This document shows, in pieces, positions 25,432-34,027 of a stretch of DNA of 64,000 bases. Where the stretch lies: assembly GCF_019710745.1 (NCBI RefSeq), contig NZ_JAHKJW010000003.1:100201-164200 (forward strand). The letters run 5' to 3'. The position numbers were made by a program, and so were the translations under genes. The notes under the pieces are model-generated. The model was not told the origin of the DNA. It ran no database searches and saw nothing but the letters and a program-made list of their open reading frames with translations. Within the stretch, counting starts at the first letter, position 1. Each line of letters opens with the position of its first letter. Source of the stretch: Streptomyces beigongshangae (lineage in GTDB: Bacteria > Actinomycetota > Actinomycetes > Streptomycetales > Streptomycetaceae).

Positions 25432-26321
25432 CGGGCGGCACCCCGCCGGCCCCCGCGGCCCTGGCCGCGAAGGTCCGCACCCTGGCCCCCTCGATGACCC
25501 GCTCCATGCAGCGCGTCGCCGAGGCCGTGGCGGGCGACCCCGCCGGCTGCGCGGCCCTCACGGTCACCGGCCTCGCGGAGCTGACCGGCACCAGCGAGGC
25601 GACCGTCGTCCGCACGGCCCGTCTCCTCGGCTACCCCGGCTACCGGGACCTGCGCCTCGCCCTCGCCGGTCTCGCCGCCCAGCAGCAGTCGGGCCGCGCG
25701 CCCGCCGTGACCGCCGACATAGCGGTCGACGACCCGATCGCGGACGTGGTCGCCAAACTCGCGTACGACGAACAGCAGACGCTCGCCGACACGGCCGCCG
25801 CCCTGGACACGGTCCAGCTGGGCGCGGCGGTGGGCGTGCTCGCGGCGGCCCGCCGTATCGACGTGTACGGCGTCGGCGCCTCCGGGCTGGTCGCCCAGGA
25901 CCTGACCCAGAAACTGCTCCGCATCGGGCTCCTGGCCCACGCGCACAACGACCCCCACCTCGCCGTGACCAACGCCGTGCAGCTGCGGGCCGGGGACGCG
26001 GCGGTCGCGATCACGCACTCCGGGTCGACGGGGGACGTGATCGAGCCGCTGCGGGTGGCGTTCGAGCACGGGGCGACGACGATCGCGGTCACGGGACACC
26101 CGGACGGCCCCGTCACCCAGTACGCGGACCACGTCCTCACCACCTCCACGGCGCGGGAGAGCGAGCTGCGGCCGGCGGCGATGTCCTCGCGGACGAGCCA
26201 ACTGCTCGTGGTGGACTGCCTGTTCATAGGGGTCGCCCAACAGACGTACGAGACGGCGGCACCGGCCCTGTCGGCGTCGTACGAGGCGCTGGCCCACCGC
26301 CACCGGACCGCTGCGCGCTAG
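25404..26321 (+). CDS. MurR/RpiR family transcriptional regulator
   Basis: The 305-residue protein has an N-terminal RpiR helix-turn-helix (about 20-90, LAELTGTSEATVVRTARLLGYPGYRDLR) and a C-terminal SIS sugar-phosphate-binding domain (about 130-260, with IDVYGVGASGLVAQDL and AITHSGSTGDVIEPL). GTG 25404 has no Shine-Dalgarno sequence but lies 6 nt after the -10 box, so it is probably leaderless. murQ follows 89 bp downstream, so the natural ligand is MurNAc-6-P or a related amino sugar phosphate and murQ is the likely target. Confidence 0.9.
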   Translation: MTHEVKEIFAGGTPPAPAALAAKVRTLAPSMTRSMQRVAEAVAGDPAGCAALTVTGLAELTGTSEATVVRTARLLGYPGYRDLRLALAGLAAQQQSGRAPAVTADIAVDDPIADVVAKLAYDEQQTLADTAAALDTVQLGAAVGVLAAARRIDVYGVGASGLVAQDLTQKLLRIGLLAHAHNDPHLAVTNAVQLRAGDAAVAITHSGSTGDVIEPLRVAFEHGATTIAVTGHPDGPVTQYADHVLTTSTARESELRPAAMSSRTSQLLVVDCLFIGVAQQTYETAAPALSASYEALAHRHRTAAR

Positions 26322-26355
26322 CCGCGTGTCCGGCCGCGGGCGGGTGGGGCCGTTC

Positions 26356-26374
26356 GCGCGGTTCCCCGCGCCCC
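26356..26374 (+). repeat. Dispersed intergenic hairpin repeat, copy B
   Basis: GCGCGGTTCCCCGCGCCCC lies between rpiR and murQ on the same strand, so it may reduce read-through between the two genes. Confidence 0.8.
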
Positions 26375-26410
26375 TGGAAACAGCAGGAAGAGCAGAAAGA
26401 GCAGTCGCAC

Positions 26411-27400
26411 ATGACCTCACACGCCGATGCCACCGACGCCGCTGGTGCCGCCGACACCACCGACGGCCTCCCGCCCTCCGGCCGCCATGACGTGCGGGCC
26501 GAGCTGGCGGGCCTGACCACCGAGGCGTTCCGTCCCGAGCACTCCGAGATCGACCGGCTGCCCACACTGGCCATCGCGGAGCTCATGAACGCCGAGGACG
26601 CCACCGTGCCGGCCGCGGTCGCCGCGCAACTGCCGGCGGTCGCGGCCGCGATCGACGCCGTCGCGGAGCGGATGGGGCGGGGCGGCCGGCTCGTCTACGC
26701 CGGGGCGGGCACGGCGGGGCGGCTCGGCGTGCTCGACGCGTCCGAGTGCCCGCCCACGTTCAACACGGATCCGGCCGAGGTCGTCGGGCTGATCGCGGGC
26801 GGCCCGGCCGCCGTGACGACCTCCGTCGAGGGGGCGGAGGACTCCGCGGAACTGGCCGTCGAGGACCTGTCCGCCCTGGACCTCACGGCACAGGACGTGG
26901 TCGTGGGCGTCTCCGCGTCGGGCCGTACGCCGTACGCGGTCGGGGCCGTCGAACACGCCCGCGCGCTCGGCGCCCTCACCGTGGGCCTCTCCTGCAACGC
27001 GGACAGCCCGCTGGCGGCCGCGGCGGACCACGGCATCGAGGTCGTGGTGGGCCCCGAGCTGCTCACGGGTTCCACCCGTCTCAAGGCGGGCACGGCGCAG
27101 AAGCTCGTCCTCAACATGTTCTCGACGATCACGATGATCCGCCTGGGCAAGACGTACGGGAACCTGATGGTCGACGTACGCGCCTCGAACGAGAAACTCC
27201 GGGCCCGCTCCCACCGCATCGTCGCGCTCGCCACGGGGGCGTCCGACGAGGAGATCGAGAAGGCGCTGTCCGCGACGGACGGAGAGGTGAAGAACGCCGT
27301 CCTCGTCCTCCTCGGAGGGGTGGACGCCCCCACCGCCGCCCACCTCCTGGAGAAGTCGAACGGCCATCTGCGCGAGGCCCTGTCAGCGGCGACCCGCTGA
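26411..27400 (+). CDS. murQ: N-acetylmuramic acid 6-phosphate etherase MurQ
   Basis: The 329-residue protein has the MurQ pattern: TEAFRPEHSEIDRLPTLAI near the N-terminus, the SIS loop LVYAGAGTAGRLGVLDASE, and GVSASGRTPYAVGAVEHA and STRLKAGTAQKLVLNM. It cleaves the lactyl ether of MurNAc-6-P to give GlcNAc-6-P, which NagA (encoded at 48.4 kb here) can deacetylate. This recycles cell-wall sugar. The first 20 residues are a variable Ala/Thr/Asp tail. It follows the RpiR regulator and ends at a strong hairpin. Confidence 0.95.
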   Translation: MTSHADATDAAGAADTTDGLPPSGRHDVRAELAGLTTEAFRPEHSEIDRLPTLAIAELMNAEDATVPAAVAAQLPAVAAAIDAVAERMGRGGRLVYAGAGTAGRLGVLDASECPPTFNTDPAEVVGLIAGGPAAVTTSVEGAEDSAELAVEDLSALDLTAQDVVVGVSASGRTPYAVGAVEHARALGALTVGLSCNADSPLAAAADHGIEVVVGPELLTGSTRLKAGTAQKLVLNMFSTITMIRLGKTYGNLMVDVRASNEKLRARSHRIVALATGASDEEIEKALSATDGEVKNAVLVLLGGVDAPTAAHLLEKSNGHLREALSAATR

Positions 27401-27430
27401 CCGGCGCCGCCCCGCGGCGGTGCGGTGGGC

Positions 27431-27460
27431 GCCCCTGCGGCCTCCCGCGGCCGCAGGGGC
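27431..27460. terminator. Bidirectional terminator between murQ and STAS gene
   Basis: GCCCCTGCGGCC-TCCCGC-GGCCGCAGGGGC is a perfect 12-bp stem with a 6-nt loop, between two convergent stop codons. Confidence 0.85.
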
Positions 27461-27466
27461 ACACGT

Positions 27467-27799
27467 TCACGCCTCGCTCAGCTGGAGACTGCGCGTCTCG
27501 TGCCAGCCGTGGGAGGCGAACCGTCCGGGGAGGTCGAGTTCCGGGCGTGCCCTGAGGGTGAGGCACCCGGGTGGTGGCAGGCTGCGGGCCGCGGCGACCA
27601 GGGTCTCCAGCGCACTCCGGGAGAGGTAGTGGACACCGGTGAGGTCGACGGTCACGTTCTCGTGCTGCCGGCGGCAGGACAGCAAGGCCAGGCTCAGCGG
27701 GATCTCGTGGGCCCCCGTGACCTCGCCGAAGAGCTTGATGCCCGGCTCGTGGCTCAGCGGCGTGATGAACATGAGGTCGTCGGCGAAATACTTGGACAT
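27467..27799 (-). CDS. STAS-domain protein (anti-anti-sigma type)
   Basis: The 110-residue protein looks like a STAS domain: IKLFGEVTGAHEIPLS, then NVTVDLTGVHYLSRSALETL, where Ser60 or Ser62 occupies the usual phosphorylation loop. Such proteins bind anti-sigma kinases and release a sigma factor. ATG 27799 is preceded by AGGA. It is followed upstream by an ANTAR gene and, 600 bp on, an anti-sigma-type ATPase gene on the same strand, which suggests a partner-switch. Confidence 0.65.
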   Translation of the reverse strand: MSKYFADDLMFITPLSHEPGIKLFGEVTGAHEIPLSLALLSCRRQHENVTVDLTGVHYLSRSALETLVAAARSLPPPGCLTLRARPELDLPGRFASHGWHETRSLQLSEA

Positions 27800-27987
27800 G
27801 GCTGGATTCCTCAAAGCCTTGCACCGTACGGGAGGCGGAGACGGACGCCGTTCACGCTCCGGGCCACGGCGGTGTTCCTCGTGCGGTGCCGAAGAGGCGG
27901 GCGCCGGTTCACGGACCACCGGAAGCGTAGGACCGAATATGCCGCTGGCGATAGCCTGTTTCCGGGCGGCCCTCGCCCCCGCTTCTG

Positions 27988-28040
27988 TGCCTATGCCTAT
28001 GCCTGCGCCTGCGCCTGTGTCTCTGCCTGTGCCTGCGAAG
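27988..28040. repeat. Hexanucleotide repeat at 3' end of ANTAR gene
   Basis: GCCTAT and GCCTGC/GCCTGT units repeat about eight times. On the minus strand they encode the Gln-Ala tail of the ANTAR protein, and the stop codon (TAG at 27997-27999) is itself part of the array. Confidence 0.75.
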
Positions 28041-28308
28041 ACCGGGCGCACTCGATCTGCTGTTCCAGCACCGTGCGGACGTCCTCGCTCAGCTCGCCGG
28101 TCCGGGCCCACTCCACGACGAGTTCCGCGATGTTCCGCAGCTTGGTGTTCGTCCGCTGGGACACCTCCCGGAGGACTTCCCAGCCCTGCACGGGCGTCAG
28201 CCGTCCCAGGACGATCACGACACCTATCGCCTGGTCCACCACGGCGTGCGCGTACATCGCTTCCCGAAGCTGTTCGTTCTCACCCTGCAGCTTCTCCACC
28301 CGGTCCAC
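27997..28308 (-). CDS. ANTAR-domain protein
   Basis: The 103-residue protein has a short N-terminal coiled coil (VEKLQGENEQLREAMYAHA) and an ANTAR domain (AVVDQAIGVVIVLGRLTPVQGWEVLREVSQRTNTKLRNIAELVVEW). ANTAR proteins bind RNA hairpins and prevent transcription termination. No sensory domain is present, so it probably needs a partner. It ends in a Gln-Ala repeat. It belongs to the STAS/ANTAR island. Confidence 0.85.
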   Translation of the reverse strand: MDRVEKLQGENEQLREAMYAHAVVDQAIGVVIVLGRLTPVQGWEVLREVSQRTNTKLRNIAELVVEWARTGELSEDVRTVLEQQIECARSSQAQAETQAQAQA

Positions 28309-28403
28309 TACGCGTTCCTCCTGCGCATCCTCAGCATCAGGTGTCGTATCGACGATGTCTTATTGACGTTTACCGCCGTTTCAAGCGTAATGCGGTACAG
28401 CTG

Positions 28404-28892
28404 TTACGAGGGAGCCGTGGGCCGGGGCCGCGTACTGCCGGGACGGCTGTTCGAGACATCGGAGCCGGACGAGCCGGAGAGGTCGGACGGGTCGGACAGG
28501 GGTATGCGGGCGGTGACGCGTTTGCCGGACGGCTCAAGACCGACGTGGAACTCCTCGGCCAGGGCCCGGACGATCTCCAAGCCGTGCCCTCCGACCCGCT
28601 CGGGGTCGACGGCGCCGACGGCGGGCAGGACCCGGACGGTGTCCCGCACGGTCACCTCCACCGCGTCGCCCGTGAGGCGCAGTTCCAGTACGGCGGGGCC
28701 GGGGGCGTGTTTGAGGGCGTTGGTGACCAGCTCGCTGACCACCAGCCGGGTGAGGTCCACGGCACGGTCGGAGACGGCCACGTCCTGCGCGGTCCGGGCA
28801 CGGACGAGGAAATCGGCCGCGAAACAGCGTGCGTCCGCGATGCCGGAGCCGTCACCGGAAAGTGTCATGGTGGCCGACGAGGCGGTTGACAC
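28404..28892 (-). CDS. Anti-sigma-type histidine-kinase-like ATPase
   Basis: The 162-residue protein is an HATPase_c domain of the SpoIIAB/RsbW type: N-box ELVTNALKHA, and GGHGLEIVRALAEEF as the G-box region. It should bind ATP, phosphorylate a STAS partner and hold a sigma factor or act as a phospho-switch. I chose GTG 28892 because GGAGG lies 11 nt upstream; ATG 28868 and GTG 28973 are alternatives. It is divergent from a canonical STAS gene at 29228. Tandem repeats fill its upstream region. Confidence 0.8.
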   Translation of the reverse strand: MSTASSATMTLSGDGSGIADARCFAADFLVRARTAQDVAVSDRAVDLTRLVVSELVTNALKHAPGPAVLELRLTGDAVEVTVRDTVRVLPAVGAVDPERVGGHGLEIVRALAEEFHVGLEPSGKRVTARIPLSDPSDLSGSSGSDVSNSRPGSTRPRPTAPS

Positions 28893-28991
28893 ACCACGGG
28901 GAGCCTCCGGCCCGGCCTCCTCCCCGCCCTCGTCCTCACCCTTGCCTTCGCCCTCACCGTCGACCGGCTGCACTGTCTTTACCCACCGTCC

Positions 28992-29052
28992 ACCGTCTGT
29001 TGTCTGTTGTCCGCCGTCTGCTGTCCGCCGTCTGTTGTCGGCTGTCGGCTCT
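28992..29052. repeat. 14-bp tandem repeats in the divergent promoter region
   Basis: CCGTCTGTTGTC, CCGTCTGCTGTCCG and CCGTCTGTTGTCGG follow one another with small insertions, about 100 bp upstream of the anti-sigma ATPase start. The block might be a protein-binding array or simple slippage product. Confidence 0.6.
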
Positions 29053-29227
29053 TGGCCTTTGCGGATGTTCGCGATCGCGTACCCCGTCCGAGGTACCCGG
29101 CACGGTCCGCCCCACACGACTCCTGCCGCAGCGACCGGCCGTTCGGGGAAGTCCCCGGGTACCGTGGAGACAAGTACGCGGCCCCGGCACGAGCGCGGGC
29201 CGCATCAGCGGACGTAGTTAGGACACG

Positions 29228-29593
29228 GTGAGCCAGCCACCTCCAGCACGACCCGGCAATCCTCTGTCGGCCAGCAGCAGCACCGTCGACGGCGTGCGCG
29301 TCGTCACCCTCCGCGGTGACCTGGACCATGACGCGCGCGAGCGCGTCGAGGAAGTGCTGACGCCGCCCTCCGACACGACACCGTCCAGGACCGTGGTCGA
29401 CCTGTCCGACGTCGGCTTCATGGACTCCAGCGGCATCAACGTGCTGATCATCGCCTACAAGGCCGCCACGGCCGCCGAGGGCTGGGTACGGGTGGCCGGC
29501 GCGCAGGTGCCCGTCATGCGCGTGATGAAGATGGTCGGCCTCGACGCGATCATCCCGTGCCATCCCACCGTGGAGCAGGCCCTCCAGCACTGA
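29228..29593 (+). CDS. STAS-domain anti-anti-sigma factor
   Basis: The 121-residue protein is a classic anti-sigma antagonist: VVTLRGDLDHDARERVEE, then VVDLSDVGFMDSSGINVLI with the phosphoacceptor Ser (67 or 68), and IPCHPTVEQAL at the end. GTG 29228 is preceded by AGGA. It is divergent from the ATPase gene, its likely partner. Which sigma factor they control cannot be seen, because none is encoded nearby. Confidence 0.9.
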   Translation: MSQPPPARPGNPLSASSSTVDGVRVVTLRGDLDHDARERVEEVLTPPSDTTPSRTVVDLSDVGFMDSSGINVLIIAYKAATAAEGWVRVAGAQVPVMRVMKMVGLDAIIPCHPTVEQALQH

Positions 29594-29789
29594 CCCTCCG
29601 GCACCGACCCGGCAGCGCGCCGCCCGTCGGTGCACCGCTGCGGGCGGAAGGCCCGCGAACGCCCCCCGGCCGGTTCCGGCGGGGCAGTCCTCCGCGACCT
29701 GTGACACGGCGCGGTCCTGCCGCTACGCTCGGAGAGTGCGGTCGGCGTCCGCCGGCCCGCACGGGCGGAACCGACGAAAGCGTGTACGG

Positions 29790-30479
29790 ATGGGTTCCTC
29801 GGTCCCGGAGCTCCTGGACAGCCTGCACATGGCGGTGAACGACGAAGAGCGCCGGGTGTGGGCGTCCGCCTGTGCCCAGGCCCTCGACCTGGGCGGCATC
29901 GCCGTCTCCCTGGGCCGCGAGCTGGTGTGGTTCAGCGATACGACCAGTGAGCGCCTGGAGGACCTGCAGTTCGTTCTCGGGCAGGGACCCGGTCTGCTCC
30001 TCCAGGACCAGGACGAGACAGGGGTACGTCAGGTGCCCGACCTGGAGCGGCTGCTGACCGAGCAGTGGCCGCAGTTCGCCGCCGAGGCGCAGGAGCTGGG
30101 AATCGCCGCCCTGTTCGTGTGGCCCGTGCACGTCGGCGCCGTCCGGATAGGGACGATGACCGGCTACCGGCGCACGACCGGCCCGCTGGCCCCGCTGCAG
30201 TCCGCACAGGGCTGGCTGGTGGCCGACGCCCTGGCCGAACACGTACTGAACCACTGGCTGGTCCCCAACGGCTACGGTGCCGGCCCCGGTCACGCGGGAG
30301 CGGTGGATCTGCACCGGGCGGAAGTGCACCAGGCCACCGGAGTGCTGAGCGAGAGGCTCGGCGTTCCGCTCACCGAGGCCCTGGACCGGCTGCGCGCCCA
30401 GGCATACACCTCCGGCATGTCCCTGGCGGACACCGCCCACGCCATCATCCACCGGGAACTTCCGGATGACAGTCGATAG
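29790..30479 (+). CDS. GAF-ANTAR response protein
   Basis: The 229-residue protein has an N-terminal GAF-like sensor (about 10-150, RRVWASACAQALDLGGIAVSL) and a C-terminal ANTAR-like domain (AEVHQATGVLSERLGVPLTEALDRLRAQAYTSGMSLADTAHAII). It should sense a small signal and bind RNA to allow read-through. No strong ribosome-binding site is seen. It is the first of three consecutive sensor-ANTAR genes on this strand, 51 bp before the next. Confidence 0.8.
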   Translation: MGSSVPELLDSLHMAVNDEERRVWASACAQALDLGGIAVSLGRELVWFSDTTSERLEDLQFVLGQGPGLLLQDQDETGVRQVPDLERLLTEQWPQFAAEAQELGIAALFVWPVHVGAVRIGTMTGYRRTTGPLAPLQSAQGWLVADALAEHVLNHWLVPNGYGAGPGHAGAVDLHRAEVHQATGVLSERLGVPLTEALDRLRAQAYTSGMSLADTAHAIIHRELPDDSR

Positions 30480-30530
30480 CCCGGCCGGTCGCGCCGGCCA
30501 CGCTCTGCCCGGGAGCCAAGGAGCACACCC

Positions 30531-31319
30531 ATGAGCAGGCAACAGCACATCGTCCGTACGTTCCTGGAGCTGGCCGACACCCTGGTGGAGGACTTCGACG
30601 TCATCGACTTCCTCCACCAGATGACGCTGCGCTGCCAGGAACTCCTCGACGTCACCGACGCCGCGGTCTTCCTGAACCACTCCGGTTCCCGCCTGCACAG
30701 CCCCGCGCCCTGCGACCCCTCACCCCAGCTGCAGCTCGTGCTGGACGCCGCCGGCAGCCAGGGCCCGGCCCTCGACGCCCACCACACCGCGAAGCCGGTC
30801 GCCGCGCACAGTCTCCGTGAGGCGGCCACGCGCTGGCCGCAGTTCACACCGCACCTGGAACAGGCCGGCTACACCCGCGCCAGCGCCCTGCCGATGCGTC
30901 TGCGCCAGGAGAAACTCGGCAGTCTCCTGCTGCTGCACTCCACGGACCAGCCGCTGGCGGCCGAGGACCTGGCCCTCGGCCAGGCCCTGGCCGACGCCGC
31001 CACCATCGGCCTGATCCACTCCCGCACGATCCGCCAGCAGCACACCGTCAACGAGCAGCTGCACAACGCTCTGCAGAGCCGCATCATCATCGAACAGGCG
31101 AAAGGTATCCTCGCCGCCCGCGCCGACATCACCCTCAACCAGGCATTCGACTCCCTGCGCCGCCACGCCAGGAACAACCGCATCCTGCTCAACGACGTCG
31201 CCCGGGAAGTCATCGACACCGGCCTGACCCCCGTCACCGCCCGGCCCCGGCCCGACGCGGCCGACGCGGCCGACGCGGCCGACAGGAACGGCAAAGGTGG
31301 CACGGGCGGCACGGAATAG
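30531..31319 (+). CDS. GAF-ANTAR response protein
   Basis: The 262-residue protein has a GAF domain (about 15-165, FLHQMTLRCQELLDVTDAAVFL) and a well-conserved ANTAR domain (LHNALQSRIIIEQAKGILAARADITLNQAFDSLRRHARNNRILLNDVAREVID). It ends in a Asp-Ala-Ala repeat coded by 9-bp repeats at 31253-31280. AAGGAG lies 7 nt before the ATG, so it is well expressed. It is 20 bp upstream of the next gene and so is probably in the same operon. Confidence 0.9.
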   Translation: MSRQQHIVRTFLELADTLVEDFDVIDFLHQMTLRCQELLDVTDAAVFLNHSGSRLHSPAPCDPSPQLQLVLDAAGSQGPALDAHHTAKPVAAHSLREAATRWPQFTPHLEQAGYTRASALPMRLRQEKLGSLLLLHSTDQPLAAEDLALGQALADAATIGLIHSRTIRQQHTVNEQLHNALQSRIIIEQAKGILAARADITLNQAFDSLRRHARNNRILLNDVAREVIDTGLTPVTARPRPDAADAADAADRNGKGGTGGTE

Positions 31320-31339
31320 CCCTGGAGGGCGGCAGGTGA

Positions 31340-32608
31340 GTGGCGGTGGATGAAGTACTGCGGGCCGCCTCGGGCAGCCAGTTGTTCGAAGTGACCTCTG
31401 CCCCGTACCTGGTGCTCGACGCGGGTTTCCGTATTCAGGGGATCAACGCGGCCTATCTGCGCGCCACCGGACGCTCGCGTGACGAACTGATGGGCGCGTT
31501 CATGTTCGACGCGTTCCCGGACGACCCCGGGGACGGCACCGCGACCGGCGTGCACAACCTCACCGCCTCCCTGGAACGGGTGCTGCGTCACGCAGTCCCC
31601 GACGACATGGGCATCCAGCGCTACGACATCCCCGACCCCGCCGTCCTCGGCGGCTTCCGCCGCAAGGCGTGGAGTCCGGTCAACTCCCCGCTGACCGACG
31701 CGGACGGCCACGTCGTCGGTGCCCTGCACCACGTCGAGGACGTGACGGCGGTCTACGAGGCCCTTCGCCGTCCGGGCAACGGCGGTGCGGAGCAGACGGC
31801 ACCGCAGCCGAAGGCGTTGCTGCACCACACGATGCTGGCCGTCGCCCGCTACGAGCGCGCCGCACGGGCCGTGGCCGCGGGGCGGGCCGCCCCGGGCCGC
31901 CCGGCACCGTACGGCGCCGCGCCCCCCGCGGGCATGATCCGGCGCGACGGACTGTGGCACGCGATCCTCCATGCCGCCCGCGGAGGGCGGCCCGACGGCT
32001 GCACCGCCGCGATATGCGCGGCCGCGGTGCGGGAACTGCCGGAGACCGATGCCGCCGTGATCACGCTGCACGGCGGCGGACCGGAGCAGCTGCAACTCGC
32101 CGCCAGTTCCCTCTGGGCCCGGCGCGTCGAGGAGTTGCAGTACGTCACCGGTCACGGCCCCTCCCTGACCGCGTTCGACACCGGCGTCCGCGTGCTGGCC
32201 CCCGACCTGGGCCGGTCCGGTGCCAGGTGGCCGCTGTTCGCCGACGCCGCGGTCGCCGTCGGTGCCGGCGCCGCCTTCTCGTACCCCCTGCGCACCGCCA
32301 CCGCCGTGCTCGGCACGCTCACCCTCTACCGCGCACTGCACGTCCCCGCCACCCCCACGGGGCCGCCCGCCGACGCGCAGGAGTTCGCGGACATCGCCAC
32401 GGTGGTACTGCTCGCCGACATGGACGGCGACATCATCGAGAGGGTCAGGAGCATCACCGACCAGGACGACATCCACACCGCCGCCGGTGTCGTCGCCGCG
32501 ACCCAGGGCATCGGCATCGGCGAGGCCCTCACCTGGCTCCACACCATGGCAAAGGCCCAGAACCTACCGGTGGCAGACCTGGCCCGCGCCATCCTGGCAC
32601 CCCCGTAG
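31340..32608 (+). CDS. PAS-GAF-ANTAR-like sensor protein
   Basis: The 422-residue protein has an N-terminal PAS domain (about 15-140, FEVTSAPYLVLDAGFRIQGINAAYLRATGR), a GAF-like domain (about 205-345) and a C-terminal ANTAR-like helical bundle (TDQDDIHTAAGVVAATQGIGIGEALTWLHTMAKAQNLPVADLARAIL). The last part is diverged and may not bind RNA. PAS proteins sense light, redox or ligands. GTG 31340 is used; GTG 31346 is possible. It ends the ANTAR series. Confidence 0.75.
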   Translation: MAVDEVLRAASGSQLFEVTSAPYLVLDAGFRIQGINAAYLRATGRSRDELMGAFMFDAFPDDPGDGTATGVHNLTASLERVLRHAVPDDMGIQRYDIPDPAVLGGFRRKAWSPVNSPLTDADGHVVGALHHVEDVTAVYEALRRPGNGGAEQTAPQPKALLHHTMLAVARYERAARAVAAGRAAPGRPAPYGAAPPAGMIRRDGLWHAILHAARGGRPDGCTAAICAAAVRELPETDAAVITLHGGGPEQLQLAASSLWARRVEELQYVTGHGPSLTAFDTGVRVLAPDLGRSGARWPLFADAAVAVGAGAAFSYPLRTATAVLGTLTLYRALHVPATPTGPPADAQEFADIATVVLLADMDGDIIERVRSITDQDDIHTAAGVVAATQGIGIGEALTWLHTMAKAQNLPVADLARAILAPP

Positions 32609-32749
32609 GCCCCCTGCCGCCCAGGTGCGCGGGGGACGGCGCGACCAGCCCTCACCCACCCGCACCCGCCCGCCTACCCACCCGCCACCCGACGCCCCCC
32701 TCCGCGGACATGCGACGCTGGGACCGCCAAAGGGAAGGGACGCCACACC

Positions 32750-33337
32750 GTGAACCACGCGCAACTGACCGCTCTGGGCAGAGCCCTCCGCGTACTGGGG
32801 GAGCACGGCGACGCCCTCTCCACCGACATGCCGGACACCGGACTGCACGAGGTCAAGGCCGACCTGAAGCGCGCCCTCGACCTCCTGGAGGAGACCGTCA
32901 CCACCGCGGCCCCCACCACCCGCTGCGCGGAACACCCCACCGGCCCGGTCGACACGGACGCCCCCGACCTGTGCCTGCTCTGCGAGACCCGCCGCCGCGT
33001 GGCCCGCCGCTCGAAGGTCAACGACTCGTTCCCGCAGGGCCGCCCGGCCGCCCCGGGCGACAGCACGGAACGCACCACGTCCCGTTACGGCATCCGGGGC
33101 GACCGTCCCCAGCCCCAGCAGCGCTGGCTCCCGGAGGTGTGGACCGGCCAGGCATGGCAGCTCTGCGGCACGCCCCGCCGCGACAAGCAGGAGGCCGAGC
33201 TGTACCTCGCCGCACAGCGCAGGGGCCCGCGCCCGGGCATGGCCTACCGCCTGGTCCACGAGTTCACCGACTACGAGGTGCTGCGCATCTGGGGCACCCC
33301 GGTGAAGACCGACACCGAGCCGATGGGCAACCTCTGA
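32750..33337 (+). CDS. Hypothetical protein with Cys pair
   Basis: The 195-residue protein starts with a helical region (LTALGRALRVLGEHGDALS) and has a Cys-x2-Cys (CLLCETRRRVARRSKVND) after a lone Cys, so a metal site is possible. The C-terminal half (YGIRGDRPQPQQRWLPEVWTG) is unfamiliar. GTG 32750 is preceded by AAGGGA. I do not recognise a family. Confidence 0.65.
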   Translation: MNHAQLTALGRALRVLGEHGDALSTDMPDTGLHEVKADLKRALDLLEETVTTAAPTTRCAEHPTGPVDTDAPDLCLLCETRRRVARRSKVNDSFPQGRPAAPGDSTERTTSRYGIRGDRPQPQQRWLPEVWTGQAWQLCGTPRRDKQEAELYLAAQRRGPRPGMAYRLVHEFTDYEVLRIWGTPVKTDTEPMGNL

Positions 33338-33398
33338 CGGTGCCCCGACACCTCGGCGAGGAGGCTGCGCGGCTCGTGCTCCGGAAGCGAGTCCCGCC

Positions 33399-33494
33399 GC
33401 CGTCCCCGCCGTCCCCGCCGTCCCCGCAGTCGCCGCAGTCGCCGCAGTCGCCGCGGTGAGTCCCATGACCACTGCTCCGCGACCACTGCTCCGC
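33399..33494 (+). repeat. 9-bp and 14-bp tandem repeats
   Basis: CCGTCCCCG (3 copies) runs into CAGTCGCCG (3 copies), then two exact copies of GACCACTGCTCCGC at 33467 and 33481. The stretch 33338-33537 has no supportable gene. Confidence 0.75.
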
Positions 33495-33537
33495 GCTTCG
33501 CGCGCGGTGGCGCGTCGGCCACCCGCTGCAGCATCCG

Positions 33538-33756
33538 CTACGGCAACCTCCCCTCCTGGTTGATCCGCCGCACCCGCGCCAGCAGCACCTCCGCGACCGT
33601 CGCCTCGCCCACCGCCTCGGGCGGACAGTCCCACTCCAGCCCACCCTCCACGGGCCGCAGTTGCACGTAGCCCCCCTCGCGCCCCATCACCTGCCCGACC
33701 CGCCCGTCCCGTACGTCGATCACGTACTCCCGGCACCTCCCGGACTCCCCGTTCAC
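33538..33756 (-). CDS. Small conserved protein (Streptomyces hypothetical)
   Basis: The 72-residue protein has EYVIDVRDGRVGQVMG and LEWDCPPEAVG, a pattern I recall from many short Streptomyces proteins encoded next to XRE-type regulators; the role is unknown. Its GTG at 33756 overlaps the upstream gene's stop in a GTGA. Confidence 0.7.
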   Translation of the reverse strand: MNGESGRCREYVIDVRDGRVGQVMGREGGYVQLRPVEGGLEWDCPPEAVGEATVAEVLLARVRRINQEGRLP

Positions 33757-33974
33757 GACGCCCCACCCGCCCCGCGCAGCGCGTCGGCCAGCCGGACCGC
33801 CGTGCGTACGTTGCAGCGACCCAGCTCCACCAGCGCGAAGGGCTCGCCGGTCGCCGCCGTCACCGGGTCGACGCCCAGCGACGGCAGGGCGACTCCCGCG
33901 TCCCGCAAAGCCGCCCGCAGGTACTCCACCGCCTCCCGCGTCGGTCGCGCCCGTTCACTCGACGTCATCTCCAT
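33753..33974 (-). CDS. Small conserved protein (Streptomyces hypothetical)
   Basis: The 73-residue protein includes LRDAGVALPSLGVDP and ELGRCNVRTAVRLADAL, again a pattern typical of small Streptomyces proteins in XRE-regulator neighbourhoods. ATG 33974 has GGAGGAAG upstream. It is coupled to the gene at 33538 and divergent from the XRE relic. The promoter region at 33975-34057 carries short inverted repeats. Confidence 0.7.
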   Translation of the reverse strand: MEMTSSERARPTREAVEYLRAALRDAGVALPSLGVDPVTAATGEPFALVELGRCNVRTAVRLADALRGAGGAS

Positions 33975-33987
33975 CGCGCCACTTCCT

Positions 33988-34027
33988 CCACTCTGAGTGT
34001 CCGCCGTCTCTACACAGAGTGGCCACT
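33988..34027. promoter_or_regulatory. Inverted repeats in the divergent control region
   Basis: CCACTCTG (33988-33995) and CAGAGTGG (34015-34022) are a perfect 8-bp inverted pair. AGTGGCCACT (34018-34027) is a perfect palindrome that shares the second half. They sit between the small gene pair and the XRE relic. Confidence 0.5.
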
